Source: Spartobacteria bacterium (GTDB taxonomy: Bacteria; Verrucomicrobiota; Verrucomicrobiia; Chthoniobacterales; UBA10450). Taken from it: DNA of 22,093 bases. This document shows positions 6,852 through 14,248 of the stretch, piece after piece. A program made the translations under genes and the position numbers. Every line of letters begins with the position of its first letter. Positions within the stretch are counted from its first letter, which is position 1. Location: assembly GCA_003445855.1 (NCBI GenBank), contig DMCG01000241.1, positions 4,836 to 26,928 on the forward strand, read 5' to 3'. Below the pieces are notes generated by a model that was not told the origin of the DNA, ran no database searches, and saw only the letters and a list, made by a program, of their open reading frames with translations.

Positions 6852-7296
6852 GTCGCTTCGTCTTTTCAATTAACCGGATGTCACCGATTTTCATTTCTTT
6901 GTCGACGGCCTTGCACATGTCATAAATCGTGAGCAGCGCAATCGACACACCGGTGAGCGCTTCCATTTCGACGCCAGTCTGCGCCACCGTGCGGGCGGTA
7001 CATTTTACCTCGGCACCATCGTTCGAGGTCACGATGTCGATCTTAACTTCGCTTAGCGGCAGGGTGTGACAAAGCGGGATGAGTTGCGCGGTTTGTTTGG
7101 CGGCCTGAATGCCGGCGATGCGCGCGGTCGCAAAAACATTGCCTTTTGCGATTTTGTTTTGGGAAATCAGCTCGAGCGTCTCGCGACGCAATCGAATTTT
7201 CCCGGCCGCGATTGCCGTGCGCGCGCTCCGCGGCTTGACCGAAACGTCAACCATCCGCGCGCTGCCATCGGCGGCGATGTGGGTCAGGCGTCGCAT
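6847..7296 (-). CDS. moaC: Cyclic pyranopterin monophosphate synthase (MoaC)
   Basis: MoaC converts the MoaA product 3',8-cyclo-7,8-dihydroGTP to cyclic pyranopterin monophosphate. The 149-residue protein has the signatures QLIPLCHTLPL (71-81) and GVEMEALTGVSIALLTIYDMCKA (108-130). Active-site residues matching those of E. coli MoaC are visible: Lys51, His77, Glu110 and Glu112, Asp126 and Lys129. The ATG lies three bases after the moaA stop, so the genes are co-transcribed. The C-terminus ends LIEKTKRL, with the TAG stop contributed by the GTAG foot of the 6796-6851 element. Confidence 0.96.
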   Translation of the reverse strand: MRRLTHIAADGSARMVDVSVKPRSARTAIAAGKIRLRRETLELISQNKIAKGNVFATARIAGIQAAKQTAQLIPLCHTLPLSEVKIDIVTSNDGAEVKCTARTVAQTGVEMEALTGVSIALLTIYDMCKAVDKEMKIGDIRLIEKTKRL

Positions 7297-7299
7297 TGA

Positions 7300-8301
7300 T
7301 CAGCCGCCGATTGCGACCATCTTGCGGTTCGGTTGATAATTGTTGCGAAAATCGTGTTGCTCAGGCTTTCGATCGACAACATCGAGAAAAAACTGTTTGA
7401 GTTCGTCATCACTCGCGCCCGCGCGCAGCGGTTTCATAATGTCGAATTCGAGATAACTCCCGAGACACGGGCGCAATTTGCCATCGCAGGTGAGACGCAG
7501 CTTGTTGCAGCTTTCGCAAAAGTGGAGGTTCGTCATCGCGCCGATAAAACCGATGCGTTGTTGACGACCGGGGATTTGATAATAAGTCGCGGGGCCGTTC
7601 GTGCGGAACCCCGGCTCGGGAATCAAACTGCCGAAATGCGATTCAACCGCGCGCTTTGCCTCCAAGATCGACATAAAATTGTTTTCATCGAGCACTTCGT
7701 TCGTGCTCACGGGCATCATCTCGATGAAACGCAGGATCAAATTGCGAGCCGCGGCAAACTGGATGAGCGGAATCAACTGATCTTCATTCCGGCTGCGCAT
7801 CAAGACGGCGTTCAGTTTGATCTGGTCGAAACCGGCGGCGATGGCGGAGTCAATTCCACTGAGCGCTTGCAGATGCATGTCGCGGCCGGTGATTTGGGAA
7901 TAAACATGTCGATCTAACGTATCGAGCGAGATGTTGACTGATCGCACGCCGGCATCTCGCAAAGCTGCCGCCATCGTAACGTCCGGACTCGTTTCACGCG
8001 CGAGCAATGTCCCGTTCGTGGAAAGACCAATGTCGCGAAGGCCGGAAATCTTCGAGATTTGCCGGATAAGATCGACAACGCCGCGGCGGGTAAGCGGTTC
8101 GCCGCCGGTGATTCTTATTTTCGACACCCCGAGATCTGCGGCGATGCGAATAAGGCGCAAAGTTTCTTCGTAAGTCAGAATCTCTTCGCGCGGCAGCCAC
8201 TCCTGGAGTTCGCGCGGCATGCAATAGGTGCAACGCTCGTTACAACGGTCGGTGATGGAGACACGCAGGTAAGAAATGCGATGTCCATGTCGATCTTGCA
8301 T
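7300..8301 (-). CDS. moaA: GTP 3',8-cyclase (MoaA), radical SAM enzyme
   Basis: MoaA starts molybdenum cofactor synthesis by converting GTP to 3',8-cyclo-7,8-dihydroGTP. The 333-residue protein has the N-terminal radical-SAM cluster motif CNERCTYC (Cys20, Cys24, Cys27), the SAM-binding GGEPL (about 66-70) and the C-terminal substrate cluster Cys262, Cys265 and Cys279 in the CX2CX13C spacing. It ends in the double glycine (AIGG) needed for catalysis in the family. It is first in the minus-strand moaA-moaC-mog cluster; moaD, moaE and moeA are not in the window. The ATG is immediately followed by the AAGATCGACA decamer, which encodes residues 2-5 (QDRH). No ribosome binding site is evident. Confidence 0.97.
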   Translation of the reverse strand: MQDRHGHRISYLRVSITDRCNERCTYCMPRELQEWLPREEILTYEETLRLIRIAADLGVSKIRITGGEPLTRRGVVDLIRQISKISGLRDIGLSTNGTLLARETSPDVTMAAALRDAGVRSVNISLDTLDRHVYSQITGRDMHLQALSGIDSAIAAGFDQIKLNAVLMRSRNEDQLIPLIQFAAARNLILRFIEMMPVSTNEVLDENNFMSILEAKRAVESHFGSLIPEPGFRTNGPATYYQIPGRQQRIGFIGAMTNLHFCESCNKLRLTCDGKLRPCLGSYLEFDIMKPLRAGASDDELKQFFLDVVDRKPEQHDFRNNYQPNRKMVAIGG

Positions 8302-8352
8302 TCGAGCGCAACGTTACGGTTAATACGGGATTGAATCAAGAAAGTGACAGGA

Positions 8353-8380
8353 TTGACTCATAACTCTGCGGCTGTATGAT
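8353..8380 (+). promoter_or_regulatory. Strong sigma-70-like promoter for the 8388 lipoprotein
   Basis: TTGACT (8353-8358) and TATGAT (8375-8380) each match consensus at five of six positions and are 16 bases apart. The -10 ends seven bases before the ATG at 8388, so transcription should start at or within a base or two of that ATG, giving a leaderless mRNA. It also argues against the in-frame ATG at 8376, which lies inside the -10. Confidence 0.65.
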
Positions 8381-8387
8381 TTTTCTC

Positions 8388-8903
8388 ATGAAGCGTCGAT
8401 TTTTTTCCAGGGCACTGACGCTCGGTCTTTCCGCCAGCGCAATTATTTTGACAGGTTGTTCCACGACCGAAACTCGGATTTCCGCACATCCGGAAATTTA
8501 CCAAAGTCTTTCGCCGAGCGATCAAGCGCTGGTGAGCCAGGGGCAAATTCGGGCCGGGATGTCAGAAAACGCGGTTTGGCTGGCGTGGGGTTCGCCGGAG
8601 CAGAAAGCGGTGGGCAACATGCGCGGCCGGCCGACGGAAACATGGATTTACATAACCTACACCACGGCTCCTTATGGCTACGGGTATCCCTACCGCCCGT
8701 ATGGCTATGGCTATGGCTACGGTTTTGGAAGTGTCTCTGTGTTTCGGTCGCATCATCATCGCAGCTTCGTCTTCTTCGGCGATCCGTTTTACGATCCATT
8801 TTATTATTCCTACATTCCGCCCAGCATTCCGTCTCCATATAAGACGGTCACTTTCTCGAACGGCCGCGCGGTCTCGTTCCAATACTTGTCGCCTTACCGC
8901 TGA
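8388..8903 (+). CDS. Lipoprotein with BamE/SmpA-like segment and Tyr-Gly-rich region
   Basis: The 171-residue product starts MKRRFFSRALTLGLSASAIILTGC; LTGC is a lipobox, so Cys24 should be lipidated after signal peptidase II cleavage. Residues about 45-90 (LSPSDQALVSQGQIRAGMSENAVWLAWGSPEQ, then TETWIY) have the pattern of the BamE/SmpA fold, a helix pair followed by a Gly-Met and a W/G-S/P turn. That similarity is weak and no role in outer-membrane assembly can be claimed. Next comes a low-complexity Tyr-Gly-Pro stretch (about 96-117) and an aromatic Phe/Tyr-rich tail. It is divergent from moaA and preceded by a strong promoter that implies a leaderless transcript. It may be co-transcribed with ubiD, 44 bp downstream. 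Confidence 0.75.
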   Translation: MKRRFFSRALTLGLSASAIILTGCSTTETRISAHPEIYQSLSPSDQALVSQGQIRAGMSENAVWLAWGSPEQKAVGNMRGRPTETWIYITYTTAPYGYGYPYRPYGYGYGYGFGSVSVFRSHHHRSFVFFGDPFYDPFYYSYIPPSIPSPYKTVTFSNGRAVSFQYLSPYR

Positions 8904-8947
8904 TTAAAATCTTGCCCGCGCCTCGAGCGTGCAGCGGCGCTTCATAA

Positions 8948-10417
8948 ATGGCTTACCGCTCATTCGGAAAATTCGTTGAGGCGCTTGAGCAAGCAGGCGA
9001 GTTGAAACGCGTCGCCCTGCCGGTCGATACCGATTTGCTCATCGCGGAATGGGCCGACCGGGAAATGAAATCGCCCGGCGGTGGCAAGGCGCTTTTGTTC
9101 GAGCAGCCGATTGTCGATGGAACAAAATCCGAATTTCCCGTGGCCATCAATACGATGGGATCGCGCAGGAGAATTGCCATGGCCCTGGGACGCGAGAGCG
9201 TGGACGAGATTGCGCAGGAAATTCAGCTTATCCTCAAGGCAAAACCGCCGACCGATCTGCGCGAGGGCTGGAGCTTGCTGAAGCAGGGGATTCATCTGCT
9301 GCATGCGCGGCCGAAGCAAGTGAAGGAAGCCGCGTGCCAGGAAGTCGTTCACAAGATCGACAATGGAAACGATTTTTCACTGGCGAATCTGCCCATCTTG
9401 AAATGCTGGCCGAAAGACGGCGGTCGTTTTATCACCCTGCCCAACGTGCACACGCGCGATCCTGAAACGGGCGCGCGCAACGTCGGCGTTTATCGGATGC
9501 AAATTTACGACAAGCGCACGGCCGGAATGCACTGGCAGATTCACAAAGTCGGCGCGCGTCATGGGAAGCGATACTACGAACGCGGCGAACGGATGCCGGT
9601 GGCGGTGACGCTGGGAGGCGATCCGGTTTACACTTTCGCTGCGACCGCGCCACTGCCCGATGGCCTGGATGAAATTCTTTTCGCGGGTTTTCTGCGAAAA
9701 AGATCAATCGAGCTCGTGCGCTGCAAAACAATCGATGTCGATGTACCGGCGGATGTCGATTTTGTCCTCGAAGGGTATGTGCAACCGGGGGAGATGCGCC
9801 CGGAAGGTCCGTTTGGCGATCACACCGGGTTTTACACCGCGCTGGAGGATTATCCGGTCTTCCATCTGACCGCCATCACGCATCGGCGCGATGCAGTTTA
9901 TCCCACCACCATCGTGGGGGTACCGCCGATGGAAGATTATTATTTGGGCGACGCGAGCGTTCGGATTTTTCTGCCGGTGTTCAAAATGAATTTTCCCGAG
10001 ATCGTGGACATGACGCTGCCGCCGGAAGGCGTCTTTCACAATCTGGTTTTCGTGAGCATTCGAAAGCAGTATCCGTATCAGGCGTTCAAAATCATGCACG
10101 GTCTTTGGGGAATGGGGCAGATGATGTTCAGCAAATACATCGTCGTAGTCGATGAAGACTGCGACGTGCACAACACGAGCGAAGTGCTCTTTCGCTTATG
10201 CGCAAACACCGATCCGGCGCGCGACACGACGTTCATCAAGAATCCGAGCGACTCCCTCGATCACGCCCCAAGCGAGCAGAACATCGGATCGCATATGGGT
10301 TTTGACGCCACGCGCAAATTACCGGGCGAGAACTATCACCGACCGTGGCCAGAATTATTGAAGATGACCGAGGAGGCGCAGAGGCTGGTGGATGCGCTGC
10401 AAGCGCAAACGCGCTGA
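8948..10417 (+). CDS. ubiD: UbiD family prenylated-FMN-dependent decarboxylase
   Basis: UbiD enzymes use prenylated FMN to decarboxylate aromatic or unsaturated acids, for example in ubiquinone or menaquinone synthesis. The 489-residue protein (E. coli UbiD is 497) has the cofactor-binding NVGVYRMQ block with Asn178 and Arg183 in the spacing of the catalytic Asn/Arg of fungal Fdc1, then GMHWQIHKVGARH. The EGPFGDHTGFY block (286-296) supplies Glu286 and Asp291, equivalent to the Glu-Asp/Glu catalytic pair. It closes with IGSHMGFDATRKLPGE. No ubiX gene, needed to make the cofactor, is nearby, and no other quinone genes flank it. A menaquinone-pathway role (futalosine branch) is plausible in this lineage but is inferred. 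The start gives MAYRSFGKFVEALE, typical for the family; no ribosome binding site is visible. Confidence 0.92.
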   Translation: MAYRSFGKFVEALEQAGELKRVALPVDTDLLIAEWADREMKSPGGGKALLFEQPIVDGTKSEFPVAINTMGSRRRIAMALGRESVDEIAQEIQLILKAKPPTDLREGWSLLKQGIHLLHARPKQVKEAACQEVVHKIDNGNDFSLANLPILKCWPKDGGRFITLPNVHTRDPETGARNVGVYRMQIYDKRTAGMHWQIHKVGARHGKRYYERGERMPVAVTLGGDPVYTFAATAPLPDGLDEILFAGFLRKRSIELVRCKTIDVDVPADVDFVLEGYVQPGEMRPEGPFGDHTGFYTALEDYPVFHLTAITHRRDAVYPTTIVGVPPMEDYYLGDASVRIFLPVFKMNFPEIVDMTLPPEGVFHNLVFVSIRKQYPYQAFKIMHGLWGMGQMMFSKYIVVVDEDCDVHNTSEVLFRLCANTDPARDTTFIKNPSDSLDHAPSEQNIGSHMGFDATRKLPGENYHRPWPELLKMTEEAQRLVDALQAQTR

Positions 10418-10436
10418 TCCTGCAAACGCGAAATCC

Positions 10437-10462
10437 CCAAGCAAATTACGCTTGGCGCTACA
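10437..10462 (-). repeat. Solitary half of a GTAG hairpin element
   Basis: Read on the minus strand, TGTAGCG is followed by CCAAGC and its inverted copy GCTTGG around a seven-base AT-rich loop. Only one palindrome is present, unlike the paired elements. The foot directly abuts the TAG stop of the glycine-zipper gene (10465-10463), so GTAGTGTAGC contains two tandem feet. It may act as a terminator for ubiD and the convergent gene. Confidence 0.5.
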
Positions 10463-10852
10463 CTACGGTTTTCGGAAAAGCTGGCCTGTGTCTATGTCGC
10501 GTGTCAACCCACCCGGGGGAACGCCGCGAAGATCGTAGAGGCGATTCGTGTACGGGCTATAAAACAGTCCGGGCGTGCCACTAAAACGGGCGAATGGAAA
10601 ACCGCCCGGCGGCGGCGGACCGTAGCGCGCGGCTTGATCCTCCTCAATGGCGGCGCCGATTAACGCACCGCTGGCCGCGCCGATCGCGGCGCCAACCGCC
10701 GCGCCCCGCACTCTACCAGTGGCGGCGCCGCCTATGATTGCCCCAGCGGCCGCGCCGTAGCCAGCGCCTTGCCCGGTTGGTGTGTCGCATGAACTCAGAG
10801 CCAGCGGCAAAAGAGCAAACGCCGAGATGATTTTTAAATGATTTTTTGTCAT
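10463..10852 (-). CDS. Glycine-zipper lipoprotein
   Basis: The 129-residue product starts MTKNHLKIISAFALLPLALSSC, with LSSC as lipobox and Cys22 as the lipidated residue. Residues about 30-68 form a glycine zipper (GYGAAAGAIIGGAATG, GAAVGAAIGAASGALIG), two small-residue helices of the kind found in 17-kDa antigen/YMGG-type outer-membrane lipoproteins that insert into or associate with membranes. The C-terminal part, rich in Pro and Gly (ARYGPPPPGGFPF, then YSPYTNRLYDLRGVPPG), has no motif I know. Unlike most genes here it has a good ribosome binding site, AAGGA eight bases before the ATG. It is convergent with ubiD. Confidence 0.75.
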   Translation of the reverse strand: MTKNHLKIISAFALLPLALSSCDTPTGQGAGYGAAAGAIIGGAATGRVRGAAVGAAIGAASGALIGAAIEEDQAARYGPPPPGGFPFARFSGTPGLFYSPYTNRLYDLRGVPPGGLTRDIDTGQLFRKP

Positions 10853-10860
10853 AATCTTTT

Positions 10861-10865
10861 TCCTT
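10861..10865 (-). promoter_or_regulatory. Shine-Dalgarno site of the glycine-zipper lipoprotein
   Basis: AAGGA on the minus strand, eight bases before the ATG at 10852. It is one of only two clear Shine-Dalgarno sites I found before a gene; the other precedes the STAS gene at 19319. Confidence 0.5.
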
Positions 10866-10960
10866 AAATCCTTTAACCCTCTTTAAGACGCGACCGTAGC
10901 GCGATGAATCCAAATAAACTTCGCAACTGGTTCGTCAGACGGATGCTCGACAAAGCACAT

Positions 10961-11788
10961 TCAAAAATTCTTCAATAATTGCGCGGCGATCCGTCCGGCT
11001 TTCTCCAGTTTGTTGAGCCGATATTCTTTTTCGAAAACGCGAAACTTGTCCAATTCCATTCGGCGCAGAAGGCCGCAATATACTGAAGCCATGATCTCCG
11101 CGGCAACCATCGAGCGTCGATCTTCACGTGGAAGCAGGCCAGCCGCTCGCATGAAAAATTCGCGCGCTCGAGCGGCCTCAAATTTCATCAGGCGAACAAA
11201 GCGCTCGTTATATTGTCGATCTTGCAGCGCCGCTTCGGAATAATCGAAACGCGCCAGATCTTCCTGGGGCAAATAGATCCGGCCATCGCGCAAATCTTTC
11301 CCGACATCGCGAATAATGTTCGTCATTTGCAGGGCGAACCCGAGCTGGACCGCATACTCTTTGCAGGCATGATTGCGATATCCGAAAATCTCGATGCTGA
11401 CGAGACCGACGGCACTCGCGACCCGATAGCAATAGACGCGGAGCTCATCGAAAGTCGCATATCGCGAGATGCTCAAGTCCATTTCTACACCGGCAATAAT
11501 TTCCTCGAGCATGCCGGGCGACAGCGAGTACTTGTCGATCAAAGCGCGCACGTCTTGAGCAAGCGCCGGTTCGCCGGCGGCGGCGGCGCGTAGCATGTTG
11601 CGCCATTCCGCCAGGCGCAGTCGTTTGGCAGCGACACTCAACTCCGAGGAATCGACGATGTCGTCGATCACGCGGCAAAACGCGTAAAAAATTGTGATGT
11701 CGCGACGGCGTTCGCGTCCCAACGAAATAAATGCCAGCGCGAGATTTGAGTTGCTCTGGCGGGTGATCGTCGCTGCATTCACATTCAC
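10961..11788 (-). CDS. Squalene/phytoene synthase family protein, HpnD-like
   Basis: These enzymes condense two prenyl diphosphates head to head; HpnD makes presqualene diphosphate for hopanoid-type squalene synthesis, while CrtB-type members make phytoene. The protein has the first aspartate-rich motif DDIVD (42-46, after FYAFCRVI) and the second, NIIRDVGKD (157-165), followed by DGRIYLPQEDL. VASAVGLVSIEIFG precedes the second motif as in HpnD. The start is uncertain: GTG at 11788 gives 275 residues beginning VNVNAATITRQSNSNLALAF, the expected family N-terminus, 19 bp after the upstream stop; a longer frame continues into the upstream gene and is not credible. No hpnC, hpnE, shc or crt genes are in the window, so the end product is unknown. 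It is last in the lepA-lepB block. Confidence 0.85.
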   Translation of the reverse strand: MNVNAATITRQSNSNLALAFISLGRERRRDITIFYAFCRVIDDIVDSSELSVAAKRLRLAEWRNMLRAAAAGEPALAQDVRALIDKYSLSPGMLEEIIAGVEMDLSISRYATFDELRVYCYRVASAVGLVSIEIFGYRNHACKEYAVQLGFALQMTNIIRDVGKDLRDGRIYLPQEDLARFDYSEAALQDRQYNERFVRLMKFEAARAREFFMRAAGLLPREDRRSMVAAEIMASVYCGLLRRMELDKFRVFEKEYRLNKLEKAGRIAAQLLKNF

Positions 11789-11807
11789 GCCGTCGCAATC
11801 TGCTTTT

Positions 11808-12986
11808 TTAATAGCGGATCCAACTCTCCTGATCAAGGCGACCGGTTTCGCTTTGACGAAACAGACAGACCCATGAAGCCAGAAGCCAGCCGGTGATGAG
11901 TCCGCGAAGGCAAACGAAAATGCATTTCCAAAAAAAGAGCGCGACCAGCCGATCGGCGATGGCGCCACGCACAATGGCGTCGGAGGCGATAAGGAAAAAA
12001 AAGTGGATTCCGCAAATGAGCAAAAACCAGCCGAAGCGACCGGCGTTTTCGCGAATGAATTGACGATGTGAGCGGATCGCGGCGGCCAAAGTTTCGTTAT
12101 GCAGGGCAAGCGAGATCTGAACGGAACAGAACGAAATGATCAAACCACTCATGAGAACACGCTCGAGCGGCAGGTAATCGAGCACATCGGGAATATCCAT
12201 AAAGTAGGCGAGCAGCAGCGGCAGCCGCACGATCAAAGTGCTCACCAACACAACGATCCCCGCCCACTTCAGTACATAACTGAAACGGCGCATGGCAAAG
12301 CGGAAGAGCTCGCCTTCCTCAAAACTCACCCCGCGAATCCAGGTGAGGCAGACCGTGATCAAATAAATCTGGATATAAACGCCGAACAAATATTCGAAGA
12401 TGAACGCAACTGCATCCACCGTCGCCGAGATCTGCAACAATCCTGCGGCTGGGACCATGCCGCCCCACTCCGGCAGCCGCCAGAAAACAATGGGCTTGAG
12501 AAGCGAGGCCAGCGCGCTGAGGAGCAGGATTAAATAAATGAAATAACTCCCGAAGCGATATCGCTTCCGCAAAGCGCGCAACAACGCGCCGTGCAGACCG
12601 CGCCAGTTGACGACCATGAGCACCGCCGCGACCACCGAGAGCGGAAACGTGGTCGTGGCATTATCGAAAATTCCCGCGACACCTTCGAGCGCAGGCAGCG
12701 GCGTCTCCCTCCATACCTCTGCAAATCTCGGCCAATGCCAGGTTCGCATCGACGTGACCTGATTTAGATCGAGATCCGCCGAGTTTTGAATGGGAGTGAA
12801 CGTGGCAAATTGAAAAACGGAGTAAGTAAAACCGAGCAGAACAAAGGAGAGCCAGATGCGCTTGAAGCGCGCGATGCACCGGAAGCCATCGCGCAGCGCC
12901 TGCCGCACCGGATTGAAAAGCATTACGATCGCATACCCGCTGCAAAACCCGAGCAGCGGATACACGCGCGGCAAACTGGAAAGCAT
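11808..12986 (-). CDS. Polytopic membrane protein of unknown function
   Basis: The 392-residue protein has about seven or eight hydrophobic segments, for example around residues 8-25, 45-60, 115-127, 148-166, 195-217, 240-262 and 325-345, and a short loop with Asp/Asn-rich sequence near 65-85. I recognise no family motif. The start ATG at 12986 lies 11 bp after the lepB stop, so it is in the same transcription unit as lepB and the downstream prenyl synthase. A second in-frame ATG at about residue 22 is possible. A link to isoprenoid or envelope metabolism is suggested only by position. Confidence 0.6.
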   Translation of the reverse strand: MLSSLPRVYPLLGFCSGYAIVMLFNPVRQALRDGFRCIARFKRIWLSFVLLGFTYSVFQFATFTPIQNSADLDLNQVTSMRTWHWPRFAEVWRETPLPALEGVAGIFDNATTTFPLSVVAAVLMVVNWRGLHGALLRALRKRYRFGSYFIYLILLLSALASLLKPIVFWRLPEWGGMVPAAGLLQISATVDAVAFIFEYLFGVYIQIYLITVCLTWIRGVSFEEGELFRFAMRRFSYVLKWAGIVVLVSTLIVRLPLLLAYFMDIPDVLDYLPLERVLMSGLIISFCSVQISLALHNETLAAAIRSHRQFIRENAGRFGWFLLICGIHFFFLIASDAIVRGAIADRLVALFFWKCIFVCLRGLITGWLLASWVCLFRQSETGRLDQESWIRY

Positions 12987-12997
12987 GTGGTAACTGC

Positions 12998-14089
12998 CTA
13001 ACGAATCAAACCCCAGTGCCGGCTAAACGGCCAATAAACAAGAAGCCCCCGCCCGACCAGATTGTCCTCCGGCACCGGACCCCAGTAGCGGCTGTCGTAG
13101 CTGTTGTAGCTGTTGTCGCCCATTGCGAAATAACCGTGCTCCGGCACGACAAACGAACGATTTGGCTCCGCCAGATAATTGCCGCCCAAAGCATAGCCGC
13201 GATAAGAAAACTTCGCCGCCATGACGCGCGCGAAGCCAAAACCCTCCGCGATTTTTCCATCGACATAGAGAAATGGCGGGCGAATCCGCAGGGTGTCGCC
13301 AGGCAAGCCGGCCAGGCGCTTTATGTAAAACGGCGCGCCTGTTTCGGGATCTTCACGAATTCCCAATATGTGGTTTGTGCGAAAAACAAACACGTCGCCA
13401 CGATGCGGCTTGACGAAACTGTAACTGATTTTATCGACGAAGACCTGATCGCCTGTGTCCACATAGCCGCGCGCGATAACTTCGCCGCGCTGGCAAACCC
13501 GACCGGGGAAAACGTTAAAATCATGGCTCAGCGTTTCCGGCGGCGCGTAGACCAGAAACTGCTGATGCTGACAAGTGAGCCGGGAGAATGTGAAAAAGAA
13601 GAAGAATTTTCTCTGCTCGAGTTGCAGGATCTCATCATCCTCGCGCGAGACTACATCGATGTAATTGCGCCCGAGGACGATGAACTCGCCGATCTGCCGC
13701 AGAAGATTCGGCGCCGCCGCCGTGCTGGGATGACCGATGATTCCATTCAAGGTCGGTTGCATCGAGCCGGTCGGAATCTTGAAAGGCTGTAAAAAATACG
13801 AGCGAATCCCTACGGCCACGACGATTGCGACCAGAATCACTTCGCAGTTTTCCCGCCAGTGCGATTCCCAGGTCACCGGCGCCAGCTTGTGCATTTTTTC
13901 GTCGAGCGCTTCAGCCTCGCTTTTAATTCGAGCGTGATCGCGTTTCCGCAAGGCATCTCGCAGGTTTTGTAAGGCCGAGATCAGTTCTTCTCTTGTCGAT
14001 GTACCGAGCAGATCATTCTTGTAGCGCAGGTACTTTTCGGCATGCCGCAAGAGCAGCTTGCTATGCTTGACGTAACGCGGGGTAAACAT
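12998..14089 (-). CDS. lepB: Signal peptidase I with a large internal insertion
   Basis: Signal peptidase I cleaves signal peptides from Sec and Tat substrates at the outer face of the inner membrane. The 363-residue protein has an N-terminal charged, helical region (1-80), one membrane segment (about 83-99), then box B IPTGSMQPTL with catalytic Ser109, box D YIKRLAGLPGD with general-base Lys257, and box E GDNSYNSYDSR (324-334). Between Ser109 and the GDQVFVDK region (213-220) is an insertion of about 100 residues with a Phe-rich patch (KFFFFFTF, 161-168), which is unusual. The frame stays open 31 codons upstream of this ATG, but that part merely translates the palindromic element at 14110-14168, so I start at 14089, just after an AAGATCGACA copy. 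Confidence 0.92.
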   Translation of the reverse strand: MFTPRYVKHSKLLLRHAEKYLRYKNDLLGTSTREELISALQNLRDALRKRDHARIKSEAEALDEKMHKLAPVTWESHWRENCEVILVAIVVAVGIRSYFLQPFKIPTGSMQPTLNGIIGHPSTAAAPNLLRQIGEFIVLGRNYIDVVSREDDEILQLEQRKFFFFFTFSRLTCQHQQFLVYAPPETLSHDFNVFPGRVCQRGEVIARGYVDTGDQVFVDKISYSFVKPHRGDVFVFRTNHILGIREDPETGAPFYIKRLAGLPGDTLRIRPPFLYVDGKIAEGFGFARVMAAKFSYRGYALGGNYLAEPNRSFVVPEHGYFAMGDNSYNSYDSRYWGPVPEDNLVGRGLLVYWPFSRHWGLIR

Positions 14090-14098
14090 GTCGATCTT
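14089..14098 (-). repeat. AAGATCGACA decamer at the lepB start
   Basis: On the minus strand the decamer's final A is the A of the lepB ATG, so it fills the position where a ribosome binding site would be. The copy before ybaB (2047-2056) ends one base before that ATG. Confidence 0.8.
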
Positions 14099-14109
14099 AT
14101 CGAGGCAAT

Positions 14110-14168
14110 TGTAGGGCAGGCGCTTCGCCTGCCGATCTAAAAGCGGCAACCGATGCGGTTGCCCTACA
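14110..14168. repeat. Paired-hairpin GTAG element upstream of lepB
   Basis: TGTAGGGCA (14110-14118) and TGCCCTACA (14160-14168) are perfect outer arms. Inside are GGCAGGCG/CGCCTGCC with loop CTT (14115-14133) and GGCAACC/GGTTGCC with loop GATGC (14145-14163). It occupies the lepA-lepB gap and may separate their transcripts. Its stems share no sequence with those of the 6796 or 18442 copies, although the plan and GTAG feet are the same. Confidence 0.85.
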
Positions 14169-14196
14169 ACGGCTCGCGACATCTCGCAGCTTCTGC

Positions 14197-14231
14197 GTTG
14201 GACGTTGAATGTTGGACGTTGAGCGTTGGAT
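14197..14231. repeat. Degenerate seven-base tandem repeat, five units
   Basis: Five consecutive heptamers, GTTGGAC, GTTGAAT, GTTGGAC, GTTGAGC and GTTGGAT, followed by GTT, fit the consensus GTTGRNY. They lie in the lepA-lepB gap between the palindromic element and the end of lepA. Function unknown: binding sites for a protein, or a minisatellite. Confidence 0.75.
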
Positions 14232-14248
14232 GTTTTCTTTTCCGATCC

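Noticed and set aside
8376..8387. ATG at 8376 as the start of the lipoprotein
   Set aside because: It is part of the TATGAT -10 box and adds MIFL before a normal lipoprotein signal peptide.
11789..12109. N-terminal extension of the squalene/phytoene synthase frame
   Set aside because: It overlaps the membrane protein gene on the same strand and has no family resemblance.
14090..14182. Upstream extension of lepB by 31 codons
   Set aside because: The sequence is the palindromic element translated, not a conserved N-terminus.
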